A stretch of 64,000 nucleotides of DNA, taken from NCBI RefSeq assembly GCF_013697085.1, contig NZ_JACEFT010000003.1:1-64000 (forward strand). The letters run 5' to 3'. Shown in pieces: positions 39,139 through 47,610 of the stretch. This DNA comes from Billgrantia kenyensis (GTDB lineage: Bacteria; Pseudomonadota; Gammaproteobacteria; Pseudomonadales; Halomonadaceae). The notes beneath the pieces were generated by a model. It saw only the letters and a program-made list of their open reading frames with translations, was not told the origin of the DNA and ran no database searches. The position numbers and the translations under genes are program-made. The stretch's first letter is position 1, and the number at the start of each line of letters is the position of its first letter.

Positions 39139-39665
39139 TTTACGTACAGCTCTTCCTGGCCTTCTTCATCCCCAATATCGTCGGCTACGGCGGCGGCCCT
39201 GCCATCATCCCGCTGATCGAGGCGGAGGTCGTTGGCCGCTACGGCTGGATGAACTCCCAGGAATTTGCCGAAGTCCTCGGCCTGGGCAACGCCCTTCCCA
39301 GCCCCATCGCCACCAAGATGGCAGGCTATGTCGGCTACGAAGTGGCCGGCGTCGGCGGCGCGGTCATCGCCGTGCTGGCGACCGTGGTGCCCACTCTGCT
39401 GCTGATGCTGGGCGCCCTGGGCCTGCTCTATCGCTACCGTGACTCGCCCCGGGTCAAGCGCATGAGCCAGTGGGTTCGCCCGGTCATCGCCATCATGATG
39501 GCCGGCATGGTACTGAGCTTCTTTTCCGAGGGCCTGGCCGGCGCCGGGCTCGTCCACACCCTATTGATCGGTGTAGCGGCCGCCATCGCGCTGCTCCGCT
39601 TCAAGGCACACCCCGCTCTCGTGGTAGTTGGCGCACTGGCCTATGGCGGCCTGATGCTGGGCTAG
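39135..39665 (+). CDS. CHR-family transporter, second half (short-chain ChrA)
   Basis: A 176-residue partner of the preceding gene, with FFIPNIVGYGGGPAIIPLIEAEV near residue 10, GWMNSQEFAEVLGLGNALPSPIATKMAGYVGYEVAG (about 38-75) and about five helices. It starts at GTG 39135 inside the previous stop, with AAGGAGG at 39121-39127, so the two halves are made together. Together they equal the two-domain long-chain ChrA. No terminator is obvious; 239 bases without a gene separate it from the next permease. Confidence 0.82.
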   Translation: MIYVQLFLAFFIPNIVGYGGGPAIIPLIEAEVVGRYGWMNSQEFAEVLGLGNALPSPIATKMAGYVGYEVAGVGGAVIAVLATVVPTLLLMLGALGLLYRYRDSPRVKRMSQWVRPVIAIMMAGMVLSFFSEGLAGAGLVHTLLIGVAAAIALLRFKAHPALVVVGALAYGGLMLG

Positions 39666-39904
39666 CGCTGCGCTACCGATCACCTCATGGATAGCCACCC
39701 TGCACTGGAGGAAAGGAGTATGCAACGACGACCATCCCAATGACGAGTACTCATGCGCGAAAGACGTCAGCACCGCTTTCGTGACATGCAAGGCGACACA
39801 CGACCGACCGTGGCAATTCAGCAACCGACAACTACAAGCAGACGATGGCCGCCCTGCCTTCCCCGGCCCCATCGTCCAAGCCTGACGACACGACAAGGTG
39901 CAAT

Positions 39905-41386
39905 ATGGAACAGATCGAACAGGTACAACTTACCGCATCGCACTGGGTCTTCCTGCTGTTGATCCTGGCGATCTTCATCTCCATCGGCTTTCGCAAGGGG
40001 GTCATCGTCCCCTCCATCGCCGGTATCTTCATGCTAGGCCTGCTGGCCGACGCGCCCCATGAGGGCGTACTCAATCAAATGATCTTTGCGGTGCAGGTGG
40101 TCTTCCGTGCCCTGCTCAATGCCGGCACCGAGCTCTTCGATATCATGCTGGTCATCGCCTTGATGGTTGCCATGCTCAAGTCGCTTCAGCACCAGGGAGC
40201 CGACAGACTCATGGTGGCACCGATGAAGAAGCTCATGGTCGGGCCCTGGACCGCCTTCTTCGTGGTCGGCATCACCATGTACATCGCCGCCGCCTTCTTC
40301 TGGCCGACACCAGCCGTGGCACTGGTCGGCACGGTACTGATCCCCGTCGCCATGCAGGTGGGGCTGCCGGCCATCGGCGCCGCCATGGCGGTCAACCTGT
40401 TCGGCCACGGCATGGCACTGTCCGCCGACCCGGTCATACAGGGCGCGAGCCGCCTGACCGCCAGTGCCGCGGGCATCGAAACCACTACACTGGTGCCCTA
40501 TACCCTGCTGTTCTCGCTGGTCGTCGGCGGCGTGGCCATCACCATGGCCTGCCTTGCCCTGCGTCGCGACATGCGCTCCGGTGCTCTCGAGGCGCCCAAG
40601 GGCGATGAGGTCTTCACTCCCCGCTCGGCCGGTGCCGCTGCCGTGCAGACCGATACCGTCAAGGAAGAGGAAGAGCCCGAGGCCGGCCCCTACGCACGTA
40701 TCTTCGCCATCGCGGTGCCCATCATCCTGCTCGGCATTGCCGGCCTGATGATCTATCGCGCCGTGTTCATGCCCGACCAGGCAATTCGCGGCGGTGGCGC
40801 CACGGCGCTGCTGGGGGGCACGGCGACCCTGCTGCTGGTGCTCTCCTCGTTCGCCTCCCACGGACACCATGCACTGGACGGCATCAGTACCTACACCCGC
40901 GAGGGCTTCTTCTTCGCCATCAAGATCTTTGCCCCGATCATTCCGATCGCCGGGTTCTTCTTCCTCGGCCACCCCGGCCACTCGGCTGAAGTCATCGGCG
41001 CCGGTGCGGCCGGCTTCCTGTTCGATATCGGCCACAATATCGGCAACTACATCGATGGCAACGTGTTTCTGCTGACCTTCGGCATGGCCTTCATCGGCCT
41101 GCTCTCGGGCATGGACGGCTCAGGCTTCTCCGGCCTGCCGTTGGTAGGCTCCCTGTCGGGGGCGCTGGGCACCGCCGCCAACGTCGACATCCACGTGCTG
41201 GCGGCCCTGGGCCAGGTGGCGGCGATCTTCGCCGGCGGCGGCACGTTGGCGGCATGGGCCTTCGGCGTGGCAGCCGATGCCGGTATCGCCGGGGTCAGCC
41301 CTGCGGCCCTGGTACGGCGCAACTTCGTGCCGGTCATCTCTGGCATCATCGTGGCCTCGCTGCTCGCCGTGTTCCTGTTGATATAG
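39905..41386 (+). CDS. Multi-pass permease of unknown substrate
   Basis: A 493-residue integral membrane protein with about 12 hydrophobic helices. Notable stretches: FISIGFRKGVIVPSIAGIFMLGLL (near residue 22), AFFWPTPAVALVG and MAVNLFGHGMALSADPVIQGASRLTASAAG (about 130-200), a polar cytoplasmic loop (about 235-285, with acidic KEEEEPEAG), GAAGFLFDIGHNIGNYIDGN (near 370) and LLSGMDGSGFSGLPLVGSLSGALGTAANVDIHVLAALGQ (near 400-440). The general plan resembles ion-transporter superfamily carriers of organic anions, but I cannot name the family with confidence. The start at 39905 has AAGGTG before it. By position it is the probable importer of the pathway substrate; this is inference. A hairpin at 41419-41448 follows. 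Confidence 0.65.
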   Translation: MEQIEQVQLTASHWVFLLLILAIFISIGFRKGVIVPSIAGIFMLGLLADAPHEGVLNQMIFAVQVVFRALLNAGTELFDIMLVIALMVAMLKSLQHQGADRLMVAPMKKLMVGPWTAFFVVGITMYIAAAFFWPTPAVALVGTVLIPVAMQVGLPAIGAAMAVNLFGHGMALSADPVIQGASRLTASAAGIETTTLVPYTLLFSLVVGGVAITMACLALRRDMRSGALEAPKGDEVFTPRSAGAAAVQTDTVKEEEEPEAGPYARIFAIAVPIILLGIAGLMIYRAVFMPDQAIRGGGATALLGGTATLLLVLSSFASHGHHALDGISTYTREGFFFAIKIFAPIIPIAGFFFLGHPGHSAEVIGAGAAGFLFDIGHNIGNYIDGNVFLLTFGMAFIGLLSGMDGSGFSGLPLVGSLSGALGTAANVDIHVLAALGQVAAIFAGGGTLAAWAFGVAADAGIAGVSPAALVRRNFVPVISGIIVASLLAVFLLI

Positions 41387-41418
41387 CGGCGCGGAGCCTG
41401 TCCAGGCAGTGAAACCAC

Positions 41419-41448
41419 CTCACCCGGCGCCCCATGGCGCCGGGTGAG
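41419..41448 (+). terminator. Hairpin terminator after the permease
   Basis: A perfect 13-bp stem CTCACCCGGCGCC (41419-41431 with 41436-41448) and a 4-base loop, 32 bases after the permease stop. The following T content is modest (TTCGTT), so efficiency is uncertain. Confidence 0.65.
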
Positions 41449-41521
41449 TTCGTTGAGGGACATCAATCATGAGCAGACCCCTAGGAATTAGCGCAATGGA
41501 GGGTTGACGAATGCCATCAAG

Positions 41522-41545
41522 TGGCACATGGTATACCATATGCCA
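41522..41545. promoter_or_regulatory. 24-bp palindromic operator centred on TGGTATACCA
   Basis: The core at 41529-41538 is extended by TGGCA and TGCCA arms, so 11 of 12 base pairs are symmetric about one centre. It lies 70 bases before the ferredoxin start at 41615. It is the most symmetric of the operators in this cluster. Confidence 0.68.
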
Positions 41546-41614
41546 TGAGGCAAATCGACACGAACCAAGCGCACCCCGATGCGCAACCTGACGACAATGA
41601 GCTAGGTGACGACT

Positions 41615-41956
41615 ATGCCCCTGATCAAGATTCACAAGAACGGCGAGGTCTTCGAAGGCGAAGTCCAGCCCAACACCAACCTGGTGGTGCGCGCCGGCAT
41701 CCGCCAGTTCCCCTACCCCCACCTGAGCTACGGCTGCGGCATGGGCAAGTGCGCCAAGTGCATGTGCAAGGTCATTTCGGGTGGTGAGGCGCTGCCGGAG
41801 CCCAACTGGAAAGAGAAGAAGATGCTCGGCACCCGCCTCGAGCAGGGCTACCGGCTGGCTTGCCAGCTGTGGGTGGAAGAGGACCTCGAACTGGCCCAGG
41901 AGAGCGCCACTGCCGCAGCCAGCCCCAAGCCTGCCGGCAGTACCACTGCCCCCTGA
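41615..41956 (+). CDS. [2Fe-2S] ferredoxin, second copy in the cluster
   Basis: A 113-residue plant-type ferredoxin with C-x4-C-x2-C in YGCGMGKCAKCMCKV (near residue 37-45; a further Cys follows two residues later) and the distal Cys in RLACQLW. The Ala/Pro-rich tail (about 98-113) is unusual. I chose ATG 41615, with AGGTGA 5-6 bases before; a GTG at 41606 would add three residues. It is a single-gene unit with its own palindromic operator, separate from the operon that holds the first ferredoxin. The close family likeness suggests both serve the same oxidative system or two enzymes induced together. Confidence 0.86.
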   Translation: MPLIKIHKNGEVFEGEVQPNTNLVVRAGIRQFPYPHLSYGCGMGKCAKCMCKVISGGEALPEPNWKEKKMLGTRLEQGYRLACQLWVEEDLELAQESATAAASPKPAGSTTAP

Positions 41957-41994
41957 GCCCGACGTGGCGACTCCCCTGCCGGGAACCGACACGC

Positions 41995-42026
41995 AAGAGC
42001 CCGCCGACGCAAGCCGGCGGGCTCTT
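41995..42026. terminator. Bidirectional terminator between ferredoxin and oadB
   Basis: A 12-bp stem AAGAGCCCGCCG (41995-42006 with 42015-42026) and an 8-base loop in the convergent gap. On the plus strand it runs into CTCTTTGCATT; on the minus strand it follows the oadB stop by 14 bases. Confidence 0.75.
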
Positions 42027-42040
42027 TGCATTGGGGAGTG

Positions 42041-43363
42041 TCAGCCCAGGAACTTGATCATCACCCCGGCAGCCACCGCCGAACCGATCACCCCGGCCAC
42101 GTTGGGTCCCATGGCGTGCATGAGCAGGAAGTTGTGCGGATTGGACTCCAGCCCCACCTTGTTTGCCACCCGAGCCGCCATTGGCACCGCCGAGACACCG
42201 GCTGCGCCGATCAGCGGGTTGATGGGCATACGGCTCATGACGTTCATCAGCTTGGCCATGAGCACCCCGGCCGCCGTGCCGATGGCGAAGGCCACGATAC
42301 CGAGCGCCATGATGCCCAGCGTTTCCATCGCCAGGAAGCTCTCGGCCATCAGCCGCGAGCCCACGGCCAGCCCGAGCACGATGGTGACGATGTTGATCAA
42401 CGCGTTCTGCGCGGTGTCGGTCAAGCGCTCGACCACGCCGCATTCACGCATCAGGTTGCCAAAGCAGAACATGCCCAGCAGCGGTGCGGCATCGGGCAGG
42501 AACAGGCCAGCCAGCATCAGCAGCAGCAGGGGAAAGACGATCTTCTCCAGCTTGGACACCGGACGCAGCTGCGTCATGGCGATCTCGCGCTCACGGCGGG
42601 TGGTGAGCAAACGCATGATCGGCGGCTGGATCATCGGCACCAGGGCCATGTAGGCATAGGCCGCCACGGCAATGGCGCCCAGCAGTTCCGGGGCCAGCAC
42701 GCTCGACACGTAGATCGAGGTCGGTCCGTCGGCGCCGCCGATGATGCCGATGGCGGCAGCCTGCTGCAGCGAGAAGTCCATGATCCCCAGCGACGACAGC
42801 CCCACCGCTCCGAACAGCGTGGCGAAGATGCCGAACTGGGCCGCAGCACCCAGGAACAGGGTGCGCGGATTGGCCAGCAGCGGACCGAAGTCGGTCATGG
42901 CCCCTACGCCCATGAAGATGAGCAGCGGCGCGATACCCGAAGCCACGGCCACCTGATAGAAGACGTAGAGCAGGCCATCGCCGTAGCCGACATTCATGGC
43001 GACGTCTCGTGCGGCGCGGATCTGATCCGGGGCAGCGCCGTTGTCGACCAGCGCCTTGAGCGTAGCCCGCCACGCCTCCTCGCCGGCCAGCGGATCGAGG
43101 GTTGCGCCCAGCGCCGTGGCCATCTGGTGCAGCACTGCCGGTCGCGCCACTTCGATCGCCTGATCCAGCGCCGAGATCGCCAGCCCCGCCTCGGGTACGT
43201 TGGCCAGGATCCCGCCAAAGCCGATCGGCACCAGCAGCAGCGGCTCGAACTTCTTGGCAATGGCCAGGTAGAGCAACCCGAAGCCCACCAGGATCATGAC
43301 GGCCTGCCCGGGGGTCAGGTTGTAGAGGCCGGAACCCTCCCACAGGGTCAAAAGCTTGTCCAT
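42041..43363 (-). CDS. oadB: Oxaloacetate decarboxylase beta subunit (sodium pump)
   Basis: A 440-residue membrane subunit of the Na+-translocating decarboxylase. Key motifs: [13 protein letters not shown] with the essential Asp (near residue 215), [14 protein letters not shown] just before it, and [15 protein letters not shown] and [26 protein letters not shown] in the C-terminal half. About nine to eleven helices. It decarboxylates the carboxybiotin of the alpha subunit while moving sodium out. It is the last gene of the oadGAB set, 11 bases after oadA. In a salt-loving bacterium the enzyme links oxaloacetate use to the sodium gradient, and it could take oxaloacetate from the aspartate dehydrogenase step nearby. 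Confidence 0.93.
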   Translation of the reverse strand: MDKLLTLWEGSGLYNLTPGQAVMILVGFGLLYLAIAKKFEPLLLVPIGFGGILANVPEAGLAISALDQAIEVARPAVLHQMATALGATLDPLAGEEAWRATLKALVDNGAAPDQIRAARDVAMNVGYGDGLLYVFYQVAVASGIAPLLIFMGVGAMTDFGPLLANPRTLFLGAAAQFGIFATLFGAVGLSSLGIMDFSLQQAAAIGIIGGADGPTSIYVSSVLAPELLGAIAVAAYAYMALVPMIQPPIMRLLTTRREREIAMTQLRPVSKLEKIVFPLLLLMLAGLFLPDAAPLLGMFCFGNLMRECGVVERLTDTAQNALINIVTIVLGLAVGSRLMAESFLAMETLGIMALGIVAFAIGTAAGVLMAKLMNVMSRMPINPLIGAAGVSAVPMAARVANKVGLESNPHNFLLMHAMGPNVAGVIGSAVAAGVMIKFLG

Positions 43364-43374
43364 TTGGCAGACCC

Positions 43375-45204
43375 TTAGAGTACGATCAGCGTATCGCCAA
43401 CGGCGACGCTATCGCCTTCGCTGACCCTGACCTCGGAGACAGTCCCACCGCTGGCGGCGCGCACCTCGGTCTCCATCTTCATGGCCTCGAGGATGATCAC
43501 GACGTCCCCCTCCTCGACCGTGTCGCCTGGGCGCACATTGACCTTGAAGATGTTGCCGGCCAGCGGTGCGGTGATCGTCTCGCCAGTGGCGGCCGGCACA
43601 CTCTCGGCGGCGGGGGCGGCCGCCTGGCCACCCTGCCCCTGCACGGCACCGATTTCGCCACCCTCGGCGACCTCTACCACGTACTGCTTGCCGTTGACCT
43701 TGACGGTGTAGGTCTCGGGGCCGGTAGGTACCGCGGGGGCCTTGGCCTCGCTCTTCCTGGCAGAGACCGGCAGGTTGGCACTGGCGCTCTCCTTCCCAGG
43801 CGCCTGGGGCACCGGCTCGAAGGCGTCGGGATTGTCACGGTTCTTGAGGAACTTCAGCCCGATCTGCGGGAACAGCGCATAGGTCAGCACGTCGTCGATC
43901 TCGCGCTCACCTTCGGCGAGGCGAATGCCGTCGGCCTTGGCCTTCTCCTTGAGCTCGGCGGCGAGCCGGTCCATTTCGGCTTCGAGCAGATCCGCGGGAC
44001 GACAGGTGATCGGCTCGCCGCCCTCCAGCACGCGATTCTGCAGCTCCTTGTTGAAGGGCGCCGGCGCAGCACCATACTCGCCCTTGAGCAGCGCCTGAAC
44101 CTCCTTGGAGATCGACTTGTAGCGCTCGCCCATCATCACGTTCATCACCGCCTGGGTGCCGACGATCTGCGAGGTGGGCGTGACCAGCGGGATGAAGCCC
44201 AGGTCCTCGCGAACCCGGGGGATCTCGGCCAGCACGTCGTCGAGCTTGTCGCCGGCGCCCTGCTCCTTGAGCTGGCTCTCCATGTTGGTGAGCATGCCGC
44301 CGGGCACCTGGGCCACCAGGATGCGCGAATCGATGCCCTTGAGCGAGCCCTCGAAGGCCGCGTACTTCTTGCGCACCTCGCGAAAGTAGCTGGCGATGTC
44401 CTCCAGCAACTCCAAGTCGAGGTTGGTGTCACGCGGCGTGCCCTTGAGGATCGCCACCACCGATTCGGTGGGGCTGTGACCATAGGTCATCGACATGGAG
44501 GAGATGGCGGTGTCGACGTTGTCGATACCGGCTTCCACGGCCTTGAGGATGGTGGAAGTGGACATACCGGTGGTGGCGTGGCACTGCATGTGGATCGGAA
44601 TCGACAGCGCCTTCTTCAGCCGCGTGACGAGCTCGAAGGCATCGTAGGGGGTCAGCAGGCCGGCCATGTCCTTGATTGCCAACGAGTCGGCCCCCATGTC
44701 GGCAATGGTCTCGGCCAGCTCGACCCAGCTGTCCAGGGTATGCACGGGACTGACGGTGTAGGAGATCGTGCCCTGGGCGTGGCCACCCACCTTGCGTACG
44801 GCCTGGATGGAGCGCTCCAGGTTGCGCGGATCATTCATCGCGTCGAATACGCGGAACACGTCAACGCCATTGGTCTTGGCGCGCTCCACGAAGCGGTCGA
44901 CCACGTCGTCGGCGTAGTGGCGATAACCCAGCAGATTCTGCCCGCGCAGCAGCATCTGCTGGGGGGTGTTGGGCATGGCCTCTTTCAACGCCCGTATCCG
45001 CTCCCACGGATCTTCTCCGAGGTAGCGGATACAGGCGTCGAAGGTAGCCCCGCCCCAGGACTCCAGCGACCAGAAGCCGACGCGGTCGAGCTTCTCGGCA
45101 ATCGGCAGCATGTCGTCGAGCCGCATGCGGGTGGCGAACAGAGACTGGTGGGCGTCGCGCAGTACCACGTCGGTGATGCCCAGCGGGCGTTTGGTCTCAC
45201 TCAT
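43375..45204 (-). CDS. oadA: Oxaloacetate decarboxylase alpha subunit
   Basis: A 609-residue biotin enzyme. The N-terminal carboxyltransferase barrel shows [15 protein letters not shown] (metal-binding Asp), [25 protein letters not shown] (the conserved Lys) and [10 protein letters not shown] (His ligands). A linker rich in Ala, Pro and Glu (about 470-535) leads to the biotinyl domain with EAMKMETEV, Lys 576. It transfers CO2 from oxaloacetate to biotin, giving pyruvate. I start at ATG 45204 because the conserved sequence [15 protein letters not shown] begins there; the longer frame adds 20 unrelated residues. Pyruvate carboxylase subunit B is the main alternative, excluded by the adjacent oadB and oadG. 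Confidence 0.94.
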   Translation of the reverse strand: MSETKRPLGITDVVLRDAHQSLFATRMRLDDMLPIAEKLDRVGFWSLESWGGATFDACIRYLGEDPWERIRALKEAMPNTPQQMLLRGQNLLGYRHYADDVVDRFVERAKTNGVDVFRVFDAMNDPRNLERSIQAVRKVGGHAQGTISYTVSPVHTLDSWVELAETIADMGADSLAIKDMAGLLTPYDAFELVTRLKKALSIPIHMQCHATTGMSTSTILKAVEAGIDNVDTAISSMSMTYGHSPTESVVAILKGTPRDTNLDLELLEDIASYFREVRKKYAAFEGSLKGIDSRILVAQVPGGMLTNMESQLKEQGAGDKLDDVLAEIPRVREDLGFIPLVTPTSQIVGTQAVMNVMMGERYKSISKEVQALLKGEYGAAPAPFNKELQNRVLEGGEPITCRPADLLEAEMDRLAAELKEKAKADGIRLAEGEREIDDVLTYALFPQIGLKFLKNRDNPDAFEPVPQAPGKESASANLPVSARKSEAKAPAVPTGPETYTVKVNGKQYVVEVAEGGEIGAVQGQGGQAAAPAAESVPAATGETITAPLAGNIFKVNVRPGDTVEEGDVVIILEAMKMETEVRAASGGTVSEVRVSEGDSVAVGDTLIVL

Positions 45205-45260
45205 GACTATGACCCCGTGAATAGCGTGTTGTGTAGTAGTATTGGCCCCGCCGCCGGGCG

Positions 45261-45518
45261 TCATTGGCGATGGCGGCGACGATAGCGTTGAATGGCGGCG
45301 CTGATGACGGCCAGAGTTTCGGCGTCATCGGCCTTGTCAGAGGAAGTCGAGGTCGGCGCGGGGGCGGAGGAAGCGGGAGCAGGAGCCGGCGCCAGGCGGC
45401 GTACCAGCATCGACATGAGGGTGGTGGAAAGCACAAGCATGGTAAGAAAAACAAAAACGATCCCCATGCCTACGCCCATCAGGCCCAAACCGTCGATTAG
45501 CAATTGTGGATCCTGCAT
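45261..45518 (-). CDS. oadG: Oxaloacetate decarboxylase gamma subunit
   Basis: An 85-residue subunit with one N-terminal membrane helix (about 12-35, [25 protein letters not shown]), an Ala/Pro linker and a short charged C-terminus ([19 protein letters not shown]) like that which binds zinc and the alpha subunit in Klebsiella OadG. Start ATG 45518 has GGGGGA about 9 bases before; a TTG at 45533 is possible. First gene of the oadGAB operon, divergent from dusC. Confidence 0.88.
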   Translation of the reverse strand: MQDPQLLIDGLGLMGVGMGIVFVFLTMLVLSTTLMSMLVRRLAPAPAPASSAPAPTSTSSDKADDAETLAVISAAIQRYRRRHRQ

Positions 45519-45632
45519 GCGATCTTCCCCCAATTCTTCACGACATGCTTACGAATTGCTGCAAACATGCCGCCAAGCGTTAAAAAGTCGGCCATATAAA
45601 CTGCCACAATCCAGATAGAATGCAAGCACCCT

Positions 45633-46664
45633 ATGGTGGAAGCCAGCGTTGTTGCTTTACTACAAGGAAAGGTCGGGCTCGCCCCAATGGAGGGCGTGAT
45701 CGACGCCCATACCCGCGATCTGCTGACACGCCGACCGGGCTTCGACTGGACGGTGACGGAGTTCGTGCGGGTCGTCGATGCACGCCTGCCACCGCGGGTC
45801 TATTACCGCCACTGCCCCGAGCTACACGGGCGGATGATTACCCCTTCCGGCGTGCCGGTCACGCTCCAACTGCTGGGCAGCGACCCGGCAGCCCTGGCCG
45901 TTAACGCCGAGCAGGCGGCAGCGCTTGGAGCCGGCGTCATCGACCTCAATTTCGGCTGCCCGGCCAAGCTGGTCAACCGCCACGACGGCGGTGCTTCGCT
46001 GTTGCGCGACCCACGCCGCGTGCATGCCGCCGTGTCAGCGGTACACAAGGCCGTGGGCAGCGAAACCAAGGTCACGGCCAAGATCCGCCTGGGCTTCTCG
46101 CACCGTCGCCTCGCGCTCGACTGCGCCAAGGCTGCGGAGGATGGCGGCGCCAGCCAGCTGGTAGTACATGCACGCACCCGGGACGAAGGCTACCGGCCAC
46201 CCGCGCACTGGGAATGGATCGGCCGTATTCGTCGCCACCTGAACATTCCCGTGGTAGCCAATGGCGATATCTGGTGCCTGGAGGACTACTGGAAGGCCCG
46301 CACCTTGTCCGGCTGCCGCGATGTGATGCTCGGTCGCGGCGCGCTAGCCGATCCCCTGCTGGCCCATCGCATCCGCCACTGGCTGAATACCGGCGAACAC
46401 CTGCCTCCCACACCCTGGCGAGTGCGTGCTGCCATCCTCAGCGACTTTGCTGCATTGCAACGTACCACACTTTCGGGGCGACTTGTCACCTCTCTGATCA
46501 AGCAGTGGCTGAACCATATGAGAAAACGGAACGCTGAAGCCGAGAGGCGCTTTCAAGCGCTGAAGCGCATCAACGAGCTCGATACGCTGCTGGCAGGCCT
46601 GAATGACGAGCGCGAAACCGCTCTCGAGACCACGGCGCACGGGAGTGAGCCCACCCCAGCGTAA
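45633..46664 (+). CDS. dusC: tRNA-dihydrouridine(16) synthase DusC
   Basis: A 343-residue FMN enzyme that reduces U16 in the tRNA D-loop. The TIM-barrel motifs are LAPMEGVIDAHTRDLL (near residue 16), the catalytic Cys in DLNFGCPAKLVNRHDGGASLL (near 110), LVVHARTRDEGYRPPAHWEWIG (near 180) and VMLGRGALADPLL (near 235). The C-terminal helical domain binds tRNA. The pattern and the divergent C-terminal part agree with DusC rather than DusA or DusB. No clear ribosome site precedes ATG 45633. It is divergent from oadG and is followed by a 230-base gap before the tRNA genes. Confidence 0.9.
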   Translation: MVEASVVALLQGKVGLAPMEGVIDAHTRDLLTRRPGFDWTVTEFVRVVDARLPPRVYYRHCPELHGRMITPSGVPVTLQLLGSDPAALAVNAEQAAALGAGVIDLNFGCPAKLVNRHDGGASLLRDPRRVHAAVSAVHKAVGSETKVTAKIRLGFSHRRLALDCAKAAEDGGASQLVVHARTRDEGYRPPAHWEWIGRIRRHLNIPVVANGDIWCLEDYWKARTLSGCRDVMLGRGALADPLLAHRIRHWLNTGEHLPPTPWRVRAAILSDFAALQRTTLSGRLVTSLIKQWLNHMRKRNAEAERRFQALKRINELDTLLAGLNDERETALETTAHGSEPTPA

Positions 46665-46742
46665 TCCCCCGGGCAGGCCTGCGCGCATGCGATTCGTAAA
46701 GCAGGAGTGGTAAGCACTGGCGATAAAGGGGTTGCGCTAGTG

Positions 46743-46776
46743 AAAAAAGGGTGTCCTTCGTCACGCGAGGACACCC
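46743..46776 (-). terminator. Intrinsic terminator of the tRNA transcript
   Basis: Stem GGGTGTCCT (46749-46757) with AGGACACCC (46768-46776), and six T on the minus strand directly after it (46743-46748). It ends the minus-strand tRNA-Ser / tRNA-Arg / tRNA-Arg transcript. Confidence 0.85.
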
Positions 46777-46863
46777 AAACGATCGCAAGGCCGACGGCAG
46801 TGGCTACCGGCCCGGCTAGTCGAGACACACCCTACGCCGACATACACAGGGCAGAAAGCAGAA

Positions 46864-46889
46864 GACCCGCCCTCGAGGGAGGACGGGTC
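46864..46889 (-). terminator. Second hairpin just after tRNA-Arg
   Basis: GACCCG (46864-46869) pairs with CGGGTC (46884-46889), with inner CCTC/GAGG pairing, directly downstream of the last tRNA-Arg on the minus strand, followed by TTCTGCTTTCTG. Probably a processing or weak termination structure upstream of the main terminator. Confidence 0.45.
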
Positions 46890-46895
46890 GAAATC

Positions 46896-46972
46896 TGGCG
46901 CGCCCGGGAGGATTCGAACCTCCGACCACCTGATTCGTAGTCAGGTACTCTATCCAGCTGAGCTACGGGCGC
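46896..46972 (-). tRNA. tRNA-Arg(ACG), copy 2
   Basis: 77 bases including an encoded CCA end. On the minus strand the acceptor start GCGCCCG pairs with CGGGCGC, the anticodon stem-loop reads CCTGACTACGAATCAGG (anticodon ACG) and the T loop is GTTCGAATC. The gene body is identical to the copy at 47077-47153. Anticodon A34 would be converted to inosine by TadA. Confidence 0.97.
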
Positions 46973-47076
46973 TAAGGGCAAGATCCGGGATCCTGCTTTA
47001 TTGGATACCACTGCAGAAGTCGATGCGAACTGCCACGCGGCCGAACCACCTGCGATGATCGATTAACCGTACTGCT

Positions 47077-47153
47077 TGGCGCGCCCGGGAGGATTCGAAC
47101 CTCCGACCACCTGATTCGTAGTCAGGTACTCTATCCAGCTGAGCTACGGGCGC
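47077..47153 (-). tRNA. tRNA-Arg(ACG), copy 1
   Basis: 77 bases with encoded CCA, identical to the next tRNA-Arg 104 bases downstream; same anticodon ACG. Flanking DNA differs, so the copies are an older tandem duplication kept identical in the gene body. It is part of the tRNA-Ser / tRNA-Arg unit that follows csrA in gammaproteobacteria. Confidence 0.97.
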
Positions 47154-47187
47154 TCGATCATACCTTGTACAGCAATACCATGTCGCA

Positions 47188-47280
47188 TGGCGGAGAGGGA
47201 GGGATTCGAACCCTCGATGGGGCTATAAACCCCATACTCCCTTAGCAGGGGAGCGCCTTCAGCCACTCGGCCACCTCTCC
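47188..47280 (-). tRNA. tRNA-Ser(GCT)
   Basis: 93 bases with encoded CCA. The acceptor GGAGAGG, the long variable arm (GTATGGGGTTTATAGCCCCAT region) and the anticodon loop CTGCTAA (anticodon GCT) identify a serine tRNA for AGC/AGU. First gene of the tRNA unit, 95 bases after csrA. Confidence 0.97.
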
Positions 47281-47375
47281 CTCAACGACACGGCGCATAT
47301 CCTATCGCTTCCCTACCCCTTTGTCCAGCGTATTCAGATATTTGTTTCGCTGTACTCAAGGAAAGTCACACTCGC

Positions 47376-47573
47376 TCAGGATGCCGAGCCGCCACCTCCC
47401 TCCTCAGACTTCTCGCGCTGGATACGCTGGTAGATTTCCTCGCGATGTACGGCGACATCCTTCGGGGCATTTACGCCGATACGAACCTGGTTGCCCTTGA
47501 CGCCAAGGACGGTCACGGTGATGTCATCACCTATCATCAGCGTTTCACCGACACGGCGGGTCAGGATGAGCAT
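47376..47573 (-). CDS. csrA: Carbon storage regulator CsrA/RsmA
   Basis: A 65-residue RNA-binding global regulator. The start [50 protein letters not shown] is standard, with the RNA-contacting residues L4 and R44 kept; the tail ends in a glycine stretch. CsrA dimers bind GGA motifs in mRNA leaders and repress or stabilise messages. Its own leader has the ribosome site AAGGAGA and a hairpin with GGGA in the loop (47611-47629), which suggests autoregulation. A likely antagonist sRNA gene lies at 57549-57825. It lies between lysC and the tRNA genes, the classic alaS-lysC-csrA order. Confidence 0.97.
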   Translation of the reverse strand: MLILTRRVGETLMIGDDITVTVLGVKGNQVRIGVNAPKDVAVHREEIYQRIQREKSEEGGGGSAS

Positions 47574-47610
47574 GACTGATCTCCTTCTCAGACGACTTGC
47601 AACGGGATGC

